This document shows positions 35,673 through 47,600 of a stretch of 64,000 nt of DNA, in pieces. How positions within the stretch are numbered: position 1 is the first letter of the stretch; each line of letters starts with the position of its first letter. Under the pieces are notes generated by a model. The model made no database searches, was not told where the DNA came from, and saw only the letters and a program-made list of their open reading frames with translations. The position numbers were made by a program, and so were the translations under genes. Source of the stretch: Grimontia kaedaensis (GTDB lineage Bacteria > Pseudomonadota > Gammaproteobacteria > Enterobacterales > Vibrionaceae); the NCBI RefSeq assembly GCF_023746615.1, contig NZ_CP082276.1:124001-188000 (forward strand). The letters are read 5' to 3'.

Positions 35673-38600
35673 TTAGTCGACAATCATCTTGCTCTGCATA
35701 ATCATCGCATCGATAACCGAAGAGCTGATTTGCTCTGAGGTCATGCCGGTAATGTCGACGCTGTAAGCATCAGCCATGTCTTCGACACTCATGTTGTCAA
35801 ACACCACTTGCTGATCCACATTCCCGTCACCTTGAGAGGAAATGTTGAGCATAGCATTCCCTTCTCCATCGTCACTGAACGATAAATACTCGCCGAGTGA
35901 GTCGTTTGTTTCGTTGTTCAAGAGGTCGGAGAGATTGATAGCATCTTGCATGGCATCAAAGTCAGCAATGTGATCAACGGCTGGTGCGTTGGCTGTGCCT
36001 TGATCTCCGTTGAGGAAAGCAAAGGTATCTGAGCCTGAACCACCCGCCATCAGATCATTGCCTTGACCACCAAAGATGAGGTCGTCGCCAAGTCCACCAT
36101 CGATGATGTCATTGCCAGCATTGCCGTATATGACATCATCTCCACCATTGCCGAGCAGCACATCTGCTTCACTGCTACCTGCAATTTGATCGTTACCATC
36201 GCCACCAGAGAAAGTGACATCATCTAGCGCAATCACGTCATCGAGTGTATCGCTTACACCGTTTAGCGACGCATTGTTGACTGCTGATTCTGAGCCACCG
36301 ATGGTGACATTAACCTGAGTTTGCATACCATTTGTGGCGGTGAGACTGATCACCTCAGTAACAGTATCATGCTCTCCTAATGCTGGTGTTGAGTGAGGGT
36401 CGAGTGTGTAAGTCCAAGCACCGTCGGTTAATACCAGCGAGCCGTATTGGCCGTTTACTGTGGTGTCAGAAAATTCAGCTTGTGAATCATTCGCATCCAA
36501 ATCAACGATAGAAAGCACACCTGTTGCTTCGAGCGTTGCACCAGAAAAATCAGTGAAGTCAGAATATGACATCGACCTTGGCTGATTAGGCGTATCACGC
36601 AGGTAATCCATGGTGAGTCCTGGGGTGATTTGTGGACCGTCTATCTGCACAATCACGCGGCCTTGCTCATTGGAGTCATATCTGAAGCTACCATCACCAT
36701 CAAGGTCGACATCAAAGACAGCGAAGGAGTAAACATTTCCCGCTGAATCTTGATAATCGAGTTGATAGTCGTAGGTGGCTGAGTACTGCACCCCGTTGAT
36801 TTCGACTTTTTGACTCGAATCCTGAACATACTCATTTCTGTAGTTGTCACCGTCCACCGTCGTGTCGTTGTCATAGAAACGTATCGTCGAACCGGAGTCA
36901 TTGAACTGGAATGTCGGCTCGTTACCGTAGTACTGCATGTCGCCGCCCGAAAACGTATAACCCTCATTGAGGACGAATGCATTTCCAATGTCTACATACT
37001 CACTGGTCACGGAGTCTGGCGCCACGATAGCGGCAGTATTTGTGCCGACGACAAATGGGTCATCATTGGTACCTGAGATGGAAACGTTGATGTTTTGTAC
37101 TGTGCCGTCAGTGGCCGTTAATGTGATGGTATCCGTGACATAGTCTGAACTTGAGAGTACTTCTGCTTTCGCATCGTCTAGCTCATAAGTCCATACGCCA
37201 TCAGTCAGTGTGAGTGAACCGTAGTCACCCTGAATGGTGGTGTTCAGGAACTCAGGGTTATCTTCTGCGTCCGGGTCACTGATAGCGATACTGCCGCTCA
37301 CTGTTACTGTGTCTCCGAAGTCACCCTCTGTAACGGCACCACTGAATATGCCAGTGACAATTGGGGCATCATCTGTACCCTGGATGGCAATGACAATTTC
37401 ATGTTGTCCGCCTTCTGAGTCAGTAATGACAATGGTATCTAGAGTCTCTTCATCGATTTGTTGCGCTTTGCTTTCATCGAATGTGTAGGTCCAGTTACCG
37501 TTAGTCAGGACAAGCTCACCGAACTCACCTTGAACAGTGGTATTCGGCAGTGTTGGCGTGTCGCCGCTATCAGCATCTGATACGCCGATTGAGCCGCTGG
37601 CTGAGATAGGCTGGTCTTGTTGCTGTGTCGCGGTGACGGAGAAGGTGACATCGTTGTAGTCGCGATCGCCGCCGCCTACAAGATCTTCCCATCCGGAGTA
37701 TGTACCTGAGTTATTCTCATAATCGAAGTCACTGCCGTTTTTCGATGATTCAGACACAAATGTCGTGCCTGATGCTCCACCTTGATAGGCTGTCACTCCA
37801 CCACTTCCGAAGCTCAGACTTACACTACCGACATTAAAGCCTTTGCTGTCACCGTCAGGGATGAGGAACAGCCCCACTTTTTCACCGCCAGCGGTATTGA
37901 TATTTACGCTTGAGTTGTTAACCGAATGCGCATTATCAAAGATGATGGCTGAGCGTACTACGTTACCACTGCCATCCATCACGTAGTAACCGACACTGTT
38001 GCTGTAACCGGCACTGGATGAAATGTTGTTCATGTTTAGATAGAGATTGTCACCTTCGCCGACATCCCAAGTGCCATCCGAGCCACGGTTAATGGTGACG
38101 TTTTCCGACGTTGAAGAAGTGTCAGATATGGTGGCTGTGGTGTCTCCTGTCAACGTGGCAGCATCATCACTACCGGTGATGTTCACCACAATCTCCTGTG
38201 TTGAACCGTCTGAAGCCTCAACAGTGAAGGTATCTGTTACGTTCTGGCCATCGTTGAGACTATCTGCCTTGCTGTTGTCGAGCGTGTACGTCCATTCGCC
38301 GTCAACAAGAGAGAGCGAGCCATAGGTTCCTGATTGATTACCATCTGGAATTGTGACGTTGTCACTATCGATGTCACTAACCGAGAGTTTGCCACTGGTT
38401 GTAATCACGTCACCCGAATCACCTTCTGTCACGCTGCCGGAAGTAGTGCCTGAGATGAATGATGCGTCATCAGCACCTGTTACCGTAACGACGATGTCCT
38501 GAGTGGTGCCGTCTGTCGCTGTCAGTGTTATGACATCCTCAACTTGCTGCCCTTCACTGAGTGATTGTGCCGCATCACTCAAAGTGTAAGTCCATTCACC

Positions 38601-41600
38601 ATCGACCAAGGATAATGAGCCAAACTGCCCTGCTACTGTCGTATTGGCAAAGCTTGGTGTGTCGTTGGTATCTACATCTGTAATCGACAGGGTGCCGCTG
38701 ACAGTTTGAGATTGCGAATCTTCAGAGATTTGTCCGGAGAGATCACCCGTTACTTCAGCCAGATCATCGGTACCCGTGACCGTGATAGTGATGTCTTGTT
38801 GAGTGCCGTCGGTGGCGGTCAGCGTGATCACATCCTGGGCGGTATCCCCTTCTCCCAGTGATTCAGACTTGGCTTCATCCAAGGTGTAGGTCCAGTTGCC
38901 ATCCACCAGTTCAAGTGTCCCGTAGGTACCTTCCACCGTCGTGTTTTCAAACACCGTGGTATCACCACCGTCGACATCCACCACATCCAGCGAACCAGAT
39001 GTGGTGATTGGGTCGTGGAGATCGCTATAATCCAAGCTACTGATATTCTGATAAGAGTTAGGAACAAGCGCCAGTGACGTATCTGCAGAGATCTCGGGTC
39101 CGTCAAGCTGGATCAGAACCTTACCACTTTCTGTGCCGTTGACAGCATTGCTACCATCTCCATTGATGTCGACATCGACAACGGCGAAGGTATAAGTACT
39201 GCCTTCTGCGTCTTGGTAAGTCAGGGCATAATCTACATTGACGTTATAGGTTTCGCCATCAAGGCTGATAGTTTGTGTGGCGTCTTGACTGCGTTCGTTT
39301 GAGCCATCATCACTATTGAGTTGCCCGTCATCGTCGATGATTTGTACCTGTGTTGCGTCGCCACTGAAGTTAAGTTCAGGAGGGAAACTCCAGGTTACAA
39401 AAGAGCCGCTGTCGAAGCTGACATTCTCATCCATGATGAACGCGTTACCAATGGTGTGCACATCCGTGCCATCTGCGGTAACACTGCCTGAGGTGGTGCC
39501 TGTGACGACGCCGGCATTGTCAGTGCCGGTCACGGTGACCGTGACATCATGGGTCGAACCATCAGAGGCCGTCAGGGTAAAGGTATCTTCTGCCGACTGG
39601 CCTTCGGGCAGAGGCTCTGCTTTGGCGGGGTCGACGGTATAAGTCCAATCGCCATCCACCAACTGGAAGGTGCCGTATTCGCCCTGCATGGTGGTGTTGG
39701 CGATGGTGGTGTTATCACCGGTATCAGGGTCAACAACAGTGATAGAGCCGGAGACAGAAGCATCCGTATCCGTCACTGTTGCCGTCACATCACCGGTCAG
39801 TTCAGCCAGATCATCGGTACCGGTGACCGTGATAGTGATGTCTTGTTGAGTGCCGTCGGTGGCGGTCAGCGTGATCACATCCTGGGCGGTATCCCCTTCT
39901 CCCAGTGATTCAGACTTGGCTTCATCCAGGGTGTAGGTCCAGTTGCCATCCACCAGTTCAAGTGTCCCGTAGGTACCTTCCACCGTCGTGTTTTCAAACA
40001 CCGTGGTATCACCACCGTCGACATCCACCACATCCAGCGAACCAGAGGTGGTGATGAGAGACTCGCCAATTTCCAGTTTCACCGTGGCGGTATTGCCATC
40101 GGCATCCACCAGGTAGTAGCTGCCGTCGGCGGTTTGGACGATAACCGGCGGGGTGTTGTCATTCTCCATGGAGGCGACATTACCCTGATGTACCAGCGAG
40201 CCTTCGCTGTTGATGGTGTAGAGGTCGACACCACCATCCGGGTTCGGCGCGACGAAAACAGGTTCACCGTCGACATAGCCGGCGGTCGACATGTATGCGC
40301 CGGCATTTTCAATAACGTCAGTCTGTGTCAGTGTGCCGTCAGCGGCGACGTCAAACACAGTCGTTACATCAGCACTGCTGCTGGAGCTGATGGCATAGGT
40401 GCTGCCATCAGGGGTTTGATAAAAGTTCACCGAGTTGCCATTGCCGGAGGTGACCGGCTCACTGTCAACCAGAGTGAGGTTACCGGTGGCGCTGTCGACC
40501 GCATAGAGACTGACGACATCAGTACCGCTGGACGTGACAAAGGTATTGCCGTCAATCGTCACAATATCGATGCCTGACACCAGGTCACCGGACGGGTAGG
40601 AGTTGCCGGTTTGCGCAATTTCACCGGTTTCGGGGTTGTAGAAGAGGACATCGACGGTATCACCCTGAGGGCGTGTCGCGAAAATCAGCGTTTCACCATC
40701 ATCTGTTTCGAAGGTGACGTTCTCACGCACTATGCCTGTTTGCGAGTTACCGAAGGTCAGGCCGCCATTGAGGCTGAGTTCACCGGAGTCAGAAATCTGC
40801 CAGGCAGAGATGGAACCACTGTTCTGCGAGGTCAGGAACAGGGTAGGCTCACCATCGACTTGAGAAACATTGGACTGAGTCAGACCGTTCCCGAGCGCAC
40901 CAACGGAAATACCGGCTTCCTGAATCACTGCAGTTATGTCGCCGGCAGAAGAGGAGGTCACTGTACCGGTATTATTGTCATAGACGATGCGGTCGGTCTC
41001 AGTGAGCGCCCCATCATCTTCTACGCGGGAGATGATGGTCGTGCCACTGTAACCATAGGACGTCGAAATCACATAAGGGACACCGTCAATCGTGGTGGTG
41101 GTGGTATTCCAACCGCCATTGTTATCGCCCTGGGTGACCTCACCCGCGGTGAGGTTGCCACTCTCTTCCACATTCAGCGTAAAGCCTGCTGCGTCCACAC
41201 TGCCTGAGGTGGTGCCTGTGACGACGCCGGCATTGTCAGTGCCGGTCACGGTGACCGTGACATCATGGGTCGAACCATCAGAGGCCGTCAGGGTAAAGGT
41301 ATCTTCTGCCGACTGGCCTTCGGGCAGAGGCTCTGCTTTGGCGGGGTCGACGGTATAAGTCCAATCGCCACCCACCAACTGGAAGGTGCCGTATTCGCCC
41401 TGCATGGTGGTGTTGGCGATGGTGGTGTTATCACCGGTATCAGGGTCAACAACAGTGATAGAGCCGGAGACAGAAGCATCCGTATCCGTCACTGTTGCCG
41501 TCACATCACCGGTCAGTTCAGCCAGATCATCGGTACCGGTGACCGTGATAGTGATGTCTTGTTGAGTGCCGTCGGTGGCGGTCAGCGTGATCACATCCTG

Positions 41601-44600
41601 GGCGGTATCCCCTTCTCCCAGTGATTCAGACTTGGCCTCATCCAGGGTGTAGGTCCAGTTGCCATCCACCAGTTCAAGTGTCCCGTAGGTACCTTCCACC
41701 GTCGTGTTTTCAAACACCGTGGTATCACCACCGTCGACATCCACCACATCCAGCGAACCAGAGGTGGTGATGAGAGACTCGCCAATTTCCAGTTTCACCG
41801 TGGCGGTATTGCCATCGGCATCCACCAGGTAGTAGCTGCCGTCGGCGGTTTGGACGATAACCGGCGGGGTGTTGTCATTCTCCATGGAGGCGACATTACC
41901 CTGATGTGCCAGCGAGCCTTCGCTGTTGATGGTGTAGAGGTCGACACCACCATCCGGGTTGGGCGCGACGAAAACAGGTTCACCGTCGACATAGCCGGCG
42001 GTCGACATGTATGCGCCGGCATTTTCAATAACGTCAGTCTGTGTCAGTGTGCCGTCAGCGGCGACGTCAAACACAGTCGTCACATCAGCACTGCTGCTGG
42101 AGCTGATGGCATAGGTGCTGCCATCAGGGGTTTGATAAAAGTTCACCGAGTTGCCATTGCCGGAGGTGACCGGCTCACTGTCAACCAGAGTGAGGTTACC
42201 GGTGGCGCTGTCGACCGCATACAGACTGACAACATCAGTACCGCTGGACGTGACAAAGGTATTGCCGTCAATCGTCACAATATCGATGCCTGACACCAGG
42301 TCACCGGACGGGTAGGAGTTGCCGGTTTGCGCAATTTCACCGGTTTCCGGGTTGTAGGAGAGGACATCGACGGTATCACCCTGGGGGCGTGTCGCGAAAA
42401 TCAGCGTTTCACCATCATCCGTTTCGAAGGTAACGTTCTCACGCACTATGCCTGTTTGCGAGTTACCGAAGGTCAGGCCGCCATTGAGGCTGAGTTCACC
42501 GGAGTCAGAAATCTGCCAGGCAGAGATGGAACCACTGTTCTGCGACGTCAGGAACAGGGTAGGCTCACCATCGACTTGAGAGACATTGGACTGAGTCAGA
42601 CCGTTCCCGAGCGCACCAACGGAAATACCTGCTTCCTGAATCACTGCAGTTATGTCGCCGGCAGAAGAGGAGGTCACTGTACCGGTATTATTGTCATAGA
42701 CGATGCGGTCGGTCTCAGTGAGCGACCCATCATCTTCTACGCGGGAGATGATGGTCGTGCCACTGTAACCATAGGACGTCGAAATCACATAAGGGACACC
42801 GTCAATCGTGGTGGTGGTGGTATTCCAACCGCCATTGCTATCGCCCTGGGTGGCCTCACCCGCGGTGAGGTTGCCACTCTCTTCCACATTCAGCGTAAAG
42901 CCTGCTGCGTCCACACTGCCTGAGGTGGTGCCTGTGACGACGCCGGCATTGTCAGTGCCGGTCACGGTGACCGTGACATCATGGGTCGAACCATCAGAGG
43001 CCGTCAGGGTAAAGGTATCTTCTGCCGACTGGCCTTCGGGCAGAGGCTCTGCTTTGGCGGGGTCGACGGTATAAGTCCAATTGCCATCCACCAACTGGAA
43101 GGTGCCGTATTCGCCCTGCATGGTGGTGTTGGCGATGGTGGTGTTATCACCGGTATCAGGGTCAACAACAGTGATAGAGCCGGAGACAGAAGCATCCGTA
43201 TCCGTCACTGTTGCCGTCACATCACCGGTCAGTTCAGCCAGATCATCGGTACCGGTGACCGTGATAGTGATGTCTTGTTGAGTGCCGTCGGTGGCGGTCA
43301 GCGTGATCACATCCTGGGCGGTATCCCCTTCTCCCAGTGATTCAGACTTGGCTTCATCCAGGGTGTAGGTCCAGTTACCGTCGACCAGTTCAAGTGTCCC
43401 GTAGGTGCCTTCCACCGTCGTGTTTTCAAACACCGTGGTATCACCACCGTCGACATCCACCACATCCAGCGAACCAGAGGTGGTGATGAGAGACTCGCCA
43501 ATTTCCAGTTTCACCGTGGCGGTATTGCCATCGGCATCCACCAGGTAGTAGCTGCCGTCGGCGGTTTGGACGATAACCGGCGGGGTGTTGTCATTCTCCA
43601 TGGAGGCGACATTACCCTGATGTACCAGCGAGCCTTCGCTGTTGATGGTGTAGAGGTCGACACCACCATCCGGGTTGGGCGCGACGAAAACAGGTTCACC
43701 GTCGACATAGCCGGCGGTCGACATGTATGCGCCGGCATTTTCAATAACGTCAGTCTGTGTCAGTGTGCCGTCAGCGGCGACGTCAAACACAGTCGTTACA
43801 TCAGCACTGCTGCTGGAGCTGATGGCATAGGTGCTGCCATCAGGGGTTTGATAAAAGTTCACCGAGTTGCCATTGCCGGAGGTGACCGGCTCACTGTCAA
43901 CCAGAGTGAGGTTACCGGTGGCGCTGTCGACCGCATACAGACTGACAACATCAGTACCGCTGGACGTGACAAAGGTATTGCCGTCAATCGTCACAATATC
44001 GATGCCTGACACCAGGTCACCGGACGGGTAGGAGTTGCCGGTTTGCGCAATTTCACCGGTTTCCGGGTTGTAGGAGAGGACATCGACGGTATCACCCTGA
44101 GGGCGTGTCGCGAAAATCAGCGTTTCACCATCATCCGTTTCGAAGGTGACGTTTTCGCGCACTATGCCTGTTTGTGAGTTACCGAAGGTCAGGCCGCCAT
44201 TGACGGTGAGCTGGCCGTTCCCCGAAATCTCCCAGGCAGAGATGGAACCACTGTTTTGCGACGTCAGGAATAGGGTAGGTTGACCGTCGATATTCGAGAC
44301 ATTGGACTGTGTGAGACCATTACCCAGTCCGCCAACAGAGAAACCTGCATTTTCAACGGCAGAGGTGATATCTCCAGACACTGATGACGTTACTACGCCC
44401 GTTGAGCTGTCGTAAGTGATGCGGTCGGTCTCAGTGAGCGAACCATCGTTTTCAACCCGTGAGATGATGGTGGTGCCGTCGTAACCAAATGACGTCGAAA
44501 TCACATAAGGGACACCGTCAATCGTGGTGGTGGTGGTATTCCAACCGCCATTGCTATCGCCCTGGGTGACCTCACCCGCGGTGAGGTTGCCACTCTCTTC

Positions 44601-47600
44601 CACATTCAGCGTAAAGCCTGCTGCGTCCACACTGCCTGAGGTGGTGCCTGTGACGACGCCGGCATTGTCAGTGCCGGTCACGGTGACCGTGACATCATGG
44701 GTCGAACCATCAGAGGCCGTCAGGGTAAAGGTATCTTCTGCCGACTGGCCTTCGGGCAGAGGCTCTGCTTTGGCGGGGTCGACGGTATAAGTCCAATCGC
44801 CATCCACCAACTGGAAGGTGCCGTATTCGCCCTGCATGGTGGTGTTGGCAATGATGGTGTTATCACCGGTATCAGGGTCAACAACAGTGATAGAGCCAGA
44901 AACTGAAGTGTCGGTATCAGAAAGACTAGCGGTAGTATCACCAGTCACAACTGCCGCTTGGTCAGTACCTTCAACAGTTACAGTGATCTCGTGTTGTGAA
45001 TTGTCAGATGCCGTAAGGGTAAAGGTTTCATTGGCTTCCTGACCCTCTGGCAGGGCTTGGGCTTTGTCTGGGTCTAACGTATAAGTCCAGTTGCCGTCGG
45101 CCAGTTCGAAGGTACCGTAATTGCCCTCAATCGTTGTGTTGCCGATGGTGGCCGTTTCACCCGAATCCGGATCAGTAACTGTGATAGAGCCTGTTGCTGA
45201 GGTATCGACGTCGGTGATAGACGCAGTAGTATCACCTGTCACAACCGCAGATTGGTCGGTGCCTTCAACCGTCACCACAATCTCGTGAGTTGAACCGTCA
45301 GAAGCGGTGAGGGTAAAGGTGTCATTCGCCTCTTCACCTTCAGGCAGGGCCTGGGCTTTGTCGGGGTCTACCGTGTAGGTCCACTCGCCATCGACCAGCT
45401 CGAAGGTACCGTAGTTGCCTTCAATGGAGGTGTTACCGATGGTGGCCGTTTCGCCTGAATCCGGGTCGGTGACCGTGATAGTCCCGGTTGTTGAGGTGTC
45501 CTGATCGGTGACCTGTCCGGTGGTATCGCCGGTGACCACAGCCGCATCATTGGTGCCGGTCACTGTAACCACAATCTCGTGGGTTGAACCGTCAGAAGCG
45601 GTGAGGGTAAAGGTGTCATTCGCCTCTTCACCTTCAGGCAGGGCTTGGGCTTTATCCGGATCGACCGTGTAGGTCCACTCGCCATCGACCAGCTCGAAGG
45701 TACCGTAGTTACCTTCAATGGTGGTGTTACCGATGGTGGCCGTTTCGCCTGAATCCGGGTCGGTGACCGTGATAGTCCCGGTTGTTGAGGTGTCCTGATC
45801 GGTGACCTGTCCGGTGGTATCGCCGGTGACCACAGCCGCATCATTGGTGCCGGTCACTGTAACCACAATCTCGTGGGTTGAACCGTCAGAAGCGGTGAGG
45901 GTAAAGGTGTCATTCGCCTCTTCACCTTCAGGCAGGGCTTGGGCTTTATCCGGATCGACCGTGTAGGTCCACTCGCCATCGACCAGCTCGAAGGTACCGT
46001 AGTTACCTTCAATGGTGGTGTTACCGATGGTGGCCGTTTCGCCTGAATCCGGGTCGGTGACCGTGATAGTCCCGGTTGTTGAGGTGTCCTGATCGGTGAC
46101 CTGTCCGGTGGTATCGCCGGTGACCACAGCCGCATCATTGGTGCCGGTCACTGTAACCACAATCTCGTGGGTTGAACCGTCAGAAGCGGTGAGGGTAAAG
46201 GTGTCATTCGCCTCTTCACCTTCAGGCAGGGCTTGGGCTTTATCCGGATCGACCGTGTAGGTCCACTCGCCATCGACCAGCTCGAAGGTACCGTAGTTAC
46301 CTTCAATGGTGGTGTTACCGATGGTGGCCGTTTCGCCTGAATCCGGGTCGGTGACCGTGATAGTCCCGGTTGTTGAGGTGTCCTGATCGGTGACCTGTCC
46401 GGTGGTATCGCCGGTGACCACAGCCGCATCATTGGTGCCGGTCACTGTAACCACAATCTCGTGAGTTGAACCGTCAGAAGCGGTGAGGGTAAAGGTGTCG
46501 GCCGCCTCTTCACCTTCAGGCAGGGCTTGGGCTTTATCCGGATCGACCGTGTAGGTCCACTCGCCATCGACCAGCGCAAAGGTACCGTAGTTGCCTTCAA
46601 TGGTGGTGTTACCGATGGTGGCTGTTTCGCCTGAATCCGGGTCGGTGACCGTGATAGTCCCGGTTGTTGAGGTGTCCTGATCGGTGACCTGTCCGGTGGT
46701 GTGGCCGGTGACCACAGCCGCATCATTGGTGCCGGTCACTGTGACCACAATCTCGTGGGTTGAACCGTCAGAAGCGGTGAGGGTAAAGGTGTCGGCCGCC
46801 TCTTCACCTTCAGGCAGGGCTTGGGCTTTATCTGGATCGACCGTGTAGGTCCACTCGCCATCGACCAGCGCAAAGGTGCCGTAGTTGCCTTCAATGGTGG
46901 TGTTACCGATGGTGGCCGTTTCGCCTGAATCCGGGTCGGTGACCGTGATAGTCCCAGTTGTTGAGGTGTCCTGATCGGTGACCTGTCCGGTGGTGTCGCC
47001 GGTGACCACAGCCGCATCATCCGTGCCGGTCACTGTGACCACAATCTCGTGGGTTGAACCGTCAGAAGCGGTGAGGGTAAAGGTGTCATTCGCCTCTTCA
47101 CCTTCAGGCAGGGCCTGCGCTTTGTCGGGGTCTACCGTGTAGGTCCACTCGCCATCGACCAGCTCGAAGGTACCGTAGTTGCCTTCAATAGAGGTGTTAC
47201 CAATGGTGGCTGTTTCGCCTGAATCCGGGTCGGTGACCGTGATGGAGCCGGTTGTTGAGGTGTCCTGATCGGTCACCTGTCCGGTGGTGTCGCCGGTGAC
47301 CACAGCGGCATCATTGGTGCCGGTCACTGTAACCACAATCTCGTGGGTTGAACCGTCAGAAGCGGTGAGGGTAAAGGTGTCATTCGCCTCTTCACCTTCA
47401 GGCAGGGCCTGCGCTTTGTCGGGGTCTACCGTGTAGGTCCACTCGCCATCGACCAGCTCAAAGGTACCGTAGTTACCTTCAATGGAGGTGTTACCGATGG
47501 TGGCTGTTTCGCCTGAATCCGGGTCGGTGACCGTGATAGTCCCGGTTGTTGAGGTGTCCTGATCGGTGACCTGTCCGGTGGTGTCGCCGGTGACCACAGC

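Larger units (their letters stand above)
39470..44910 (-). repeat. Three tandem 1716-bp repeats (two VCBS domains plus propeller)
   Basis: The period is exactly 1716 bp (572 residues), seen by matching sequence at, for example, 39549, 41265, 42981 and 44697. Each unit holds a propeller insert and two VCBS domains; a fourth copy of the flanking VCBS domain closes the block. The two lower copies are nearly identical. The copy at highest coordinates has diverged in its first propeller third (about 44150-44510). Confidence 0.93.

Noticed and set aside
40134..44009. Several 147-198-codon plus-strand frames repeated every 1716 bp opposite the adhesin
   Set aside because: They are antisense products of the repeated adhesin sequence and recur only because the DNA repeats.
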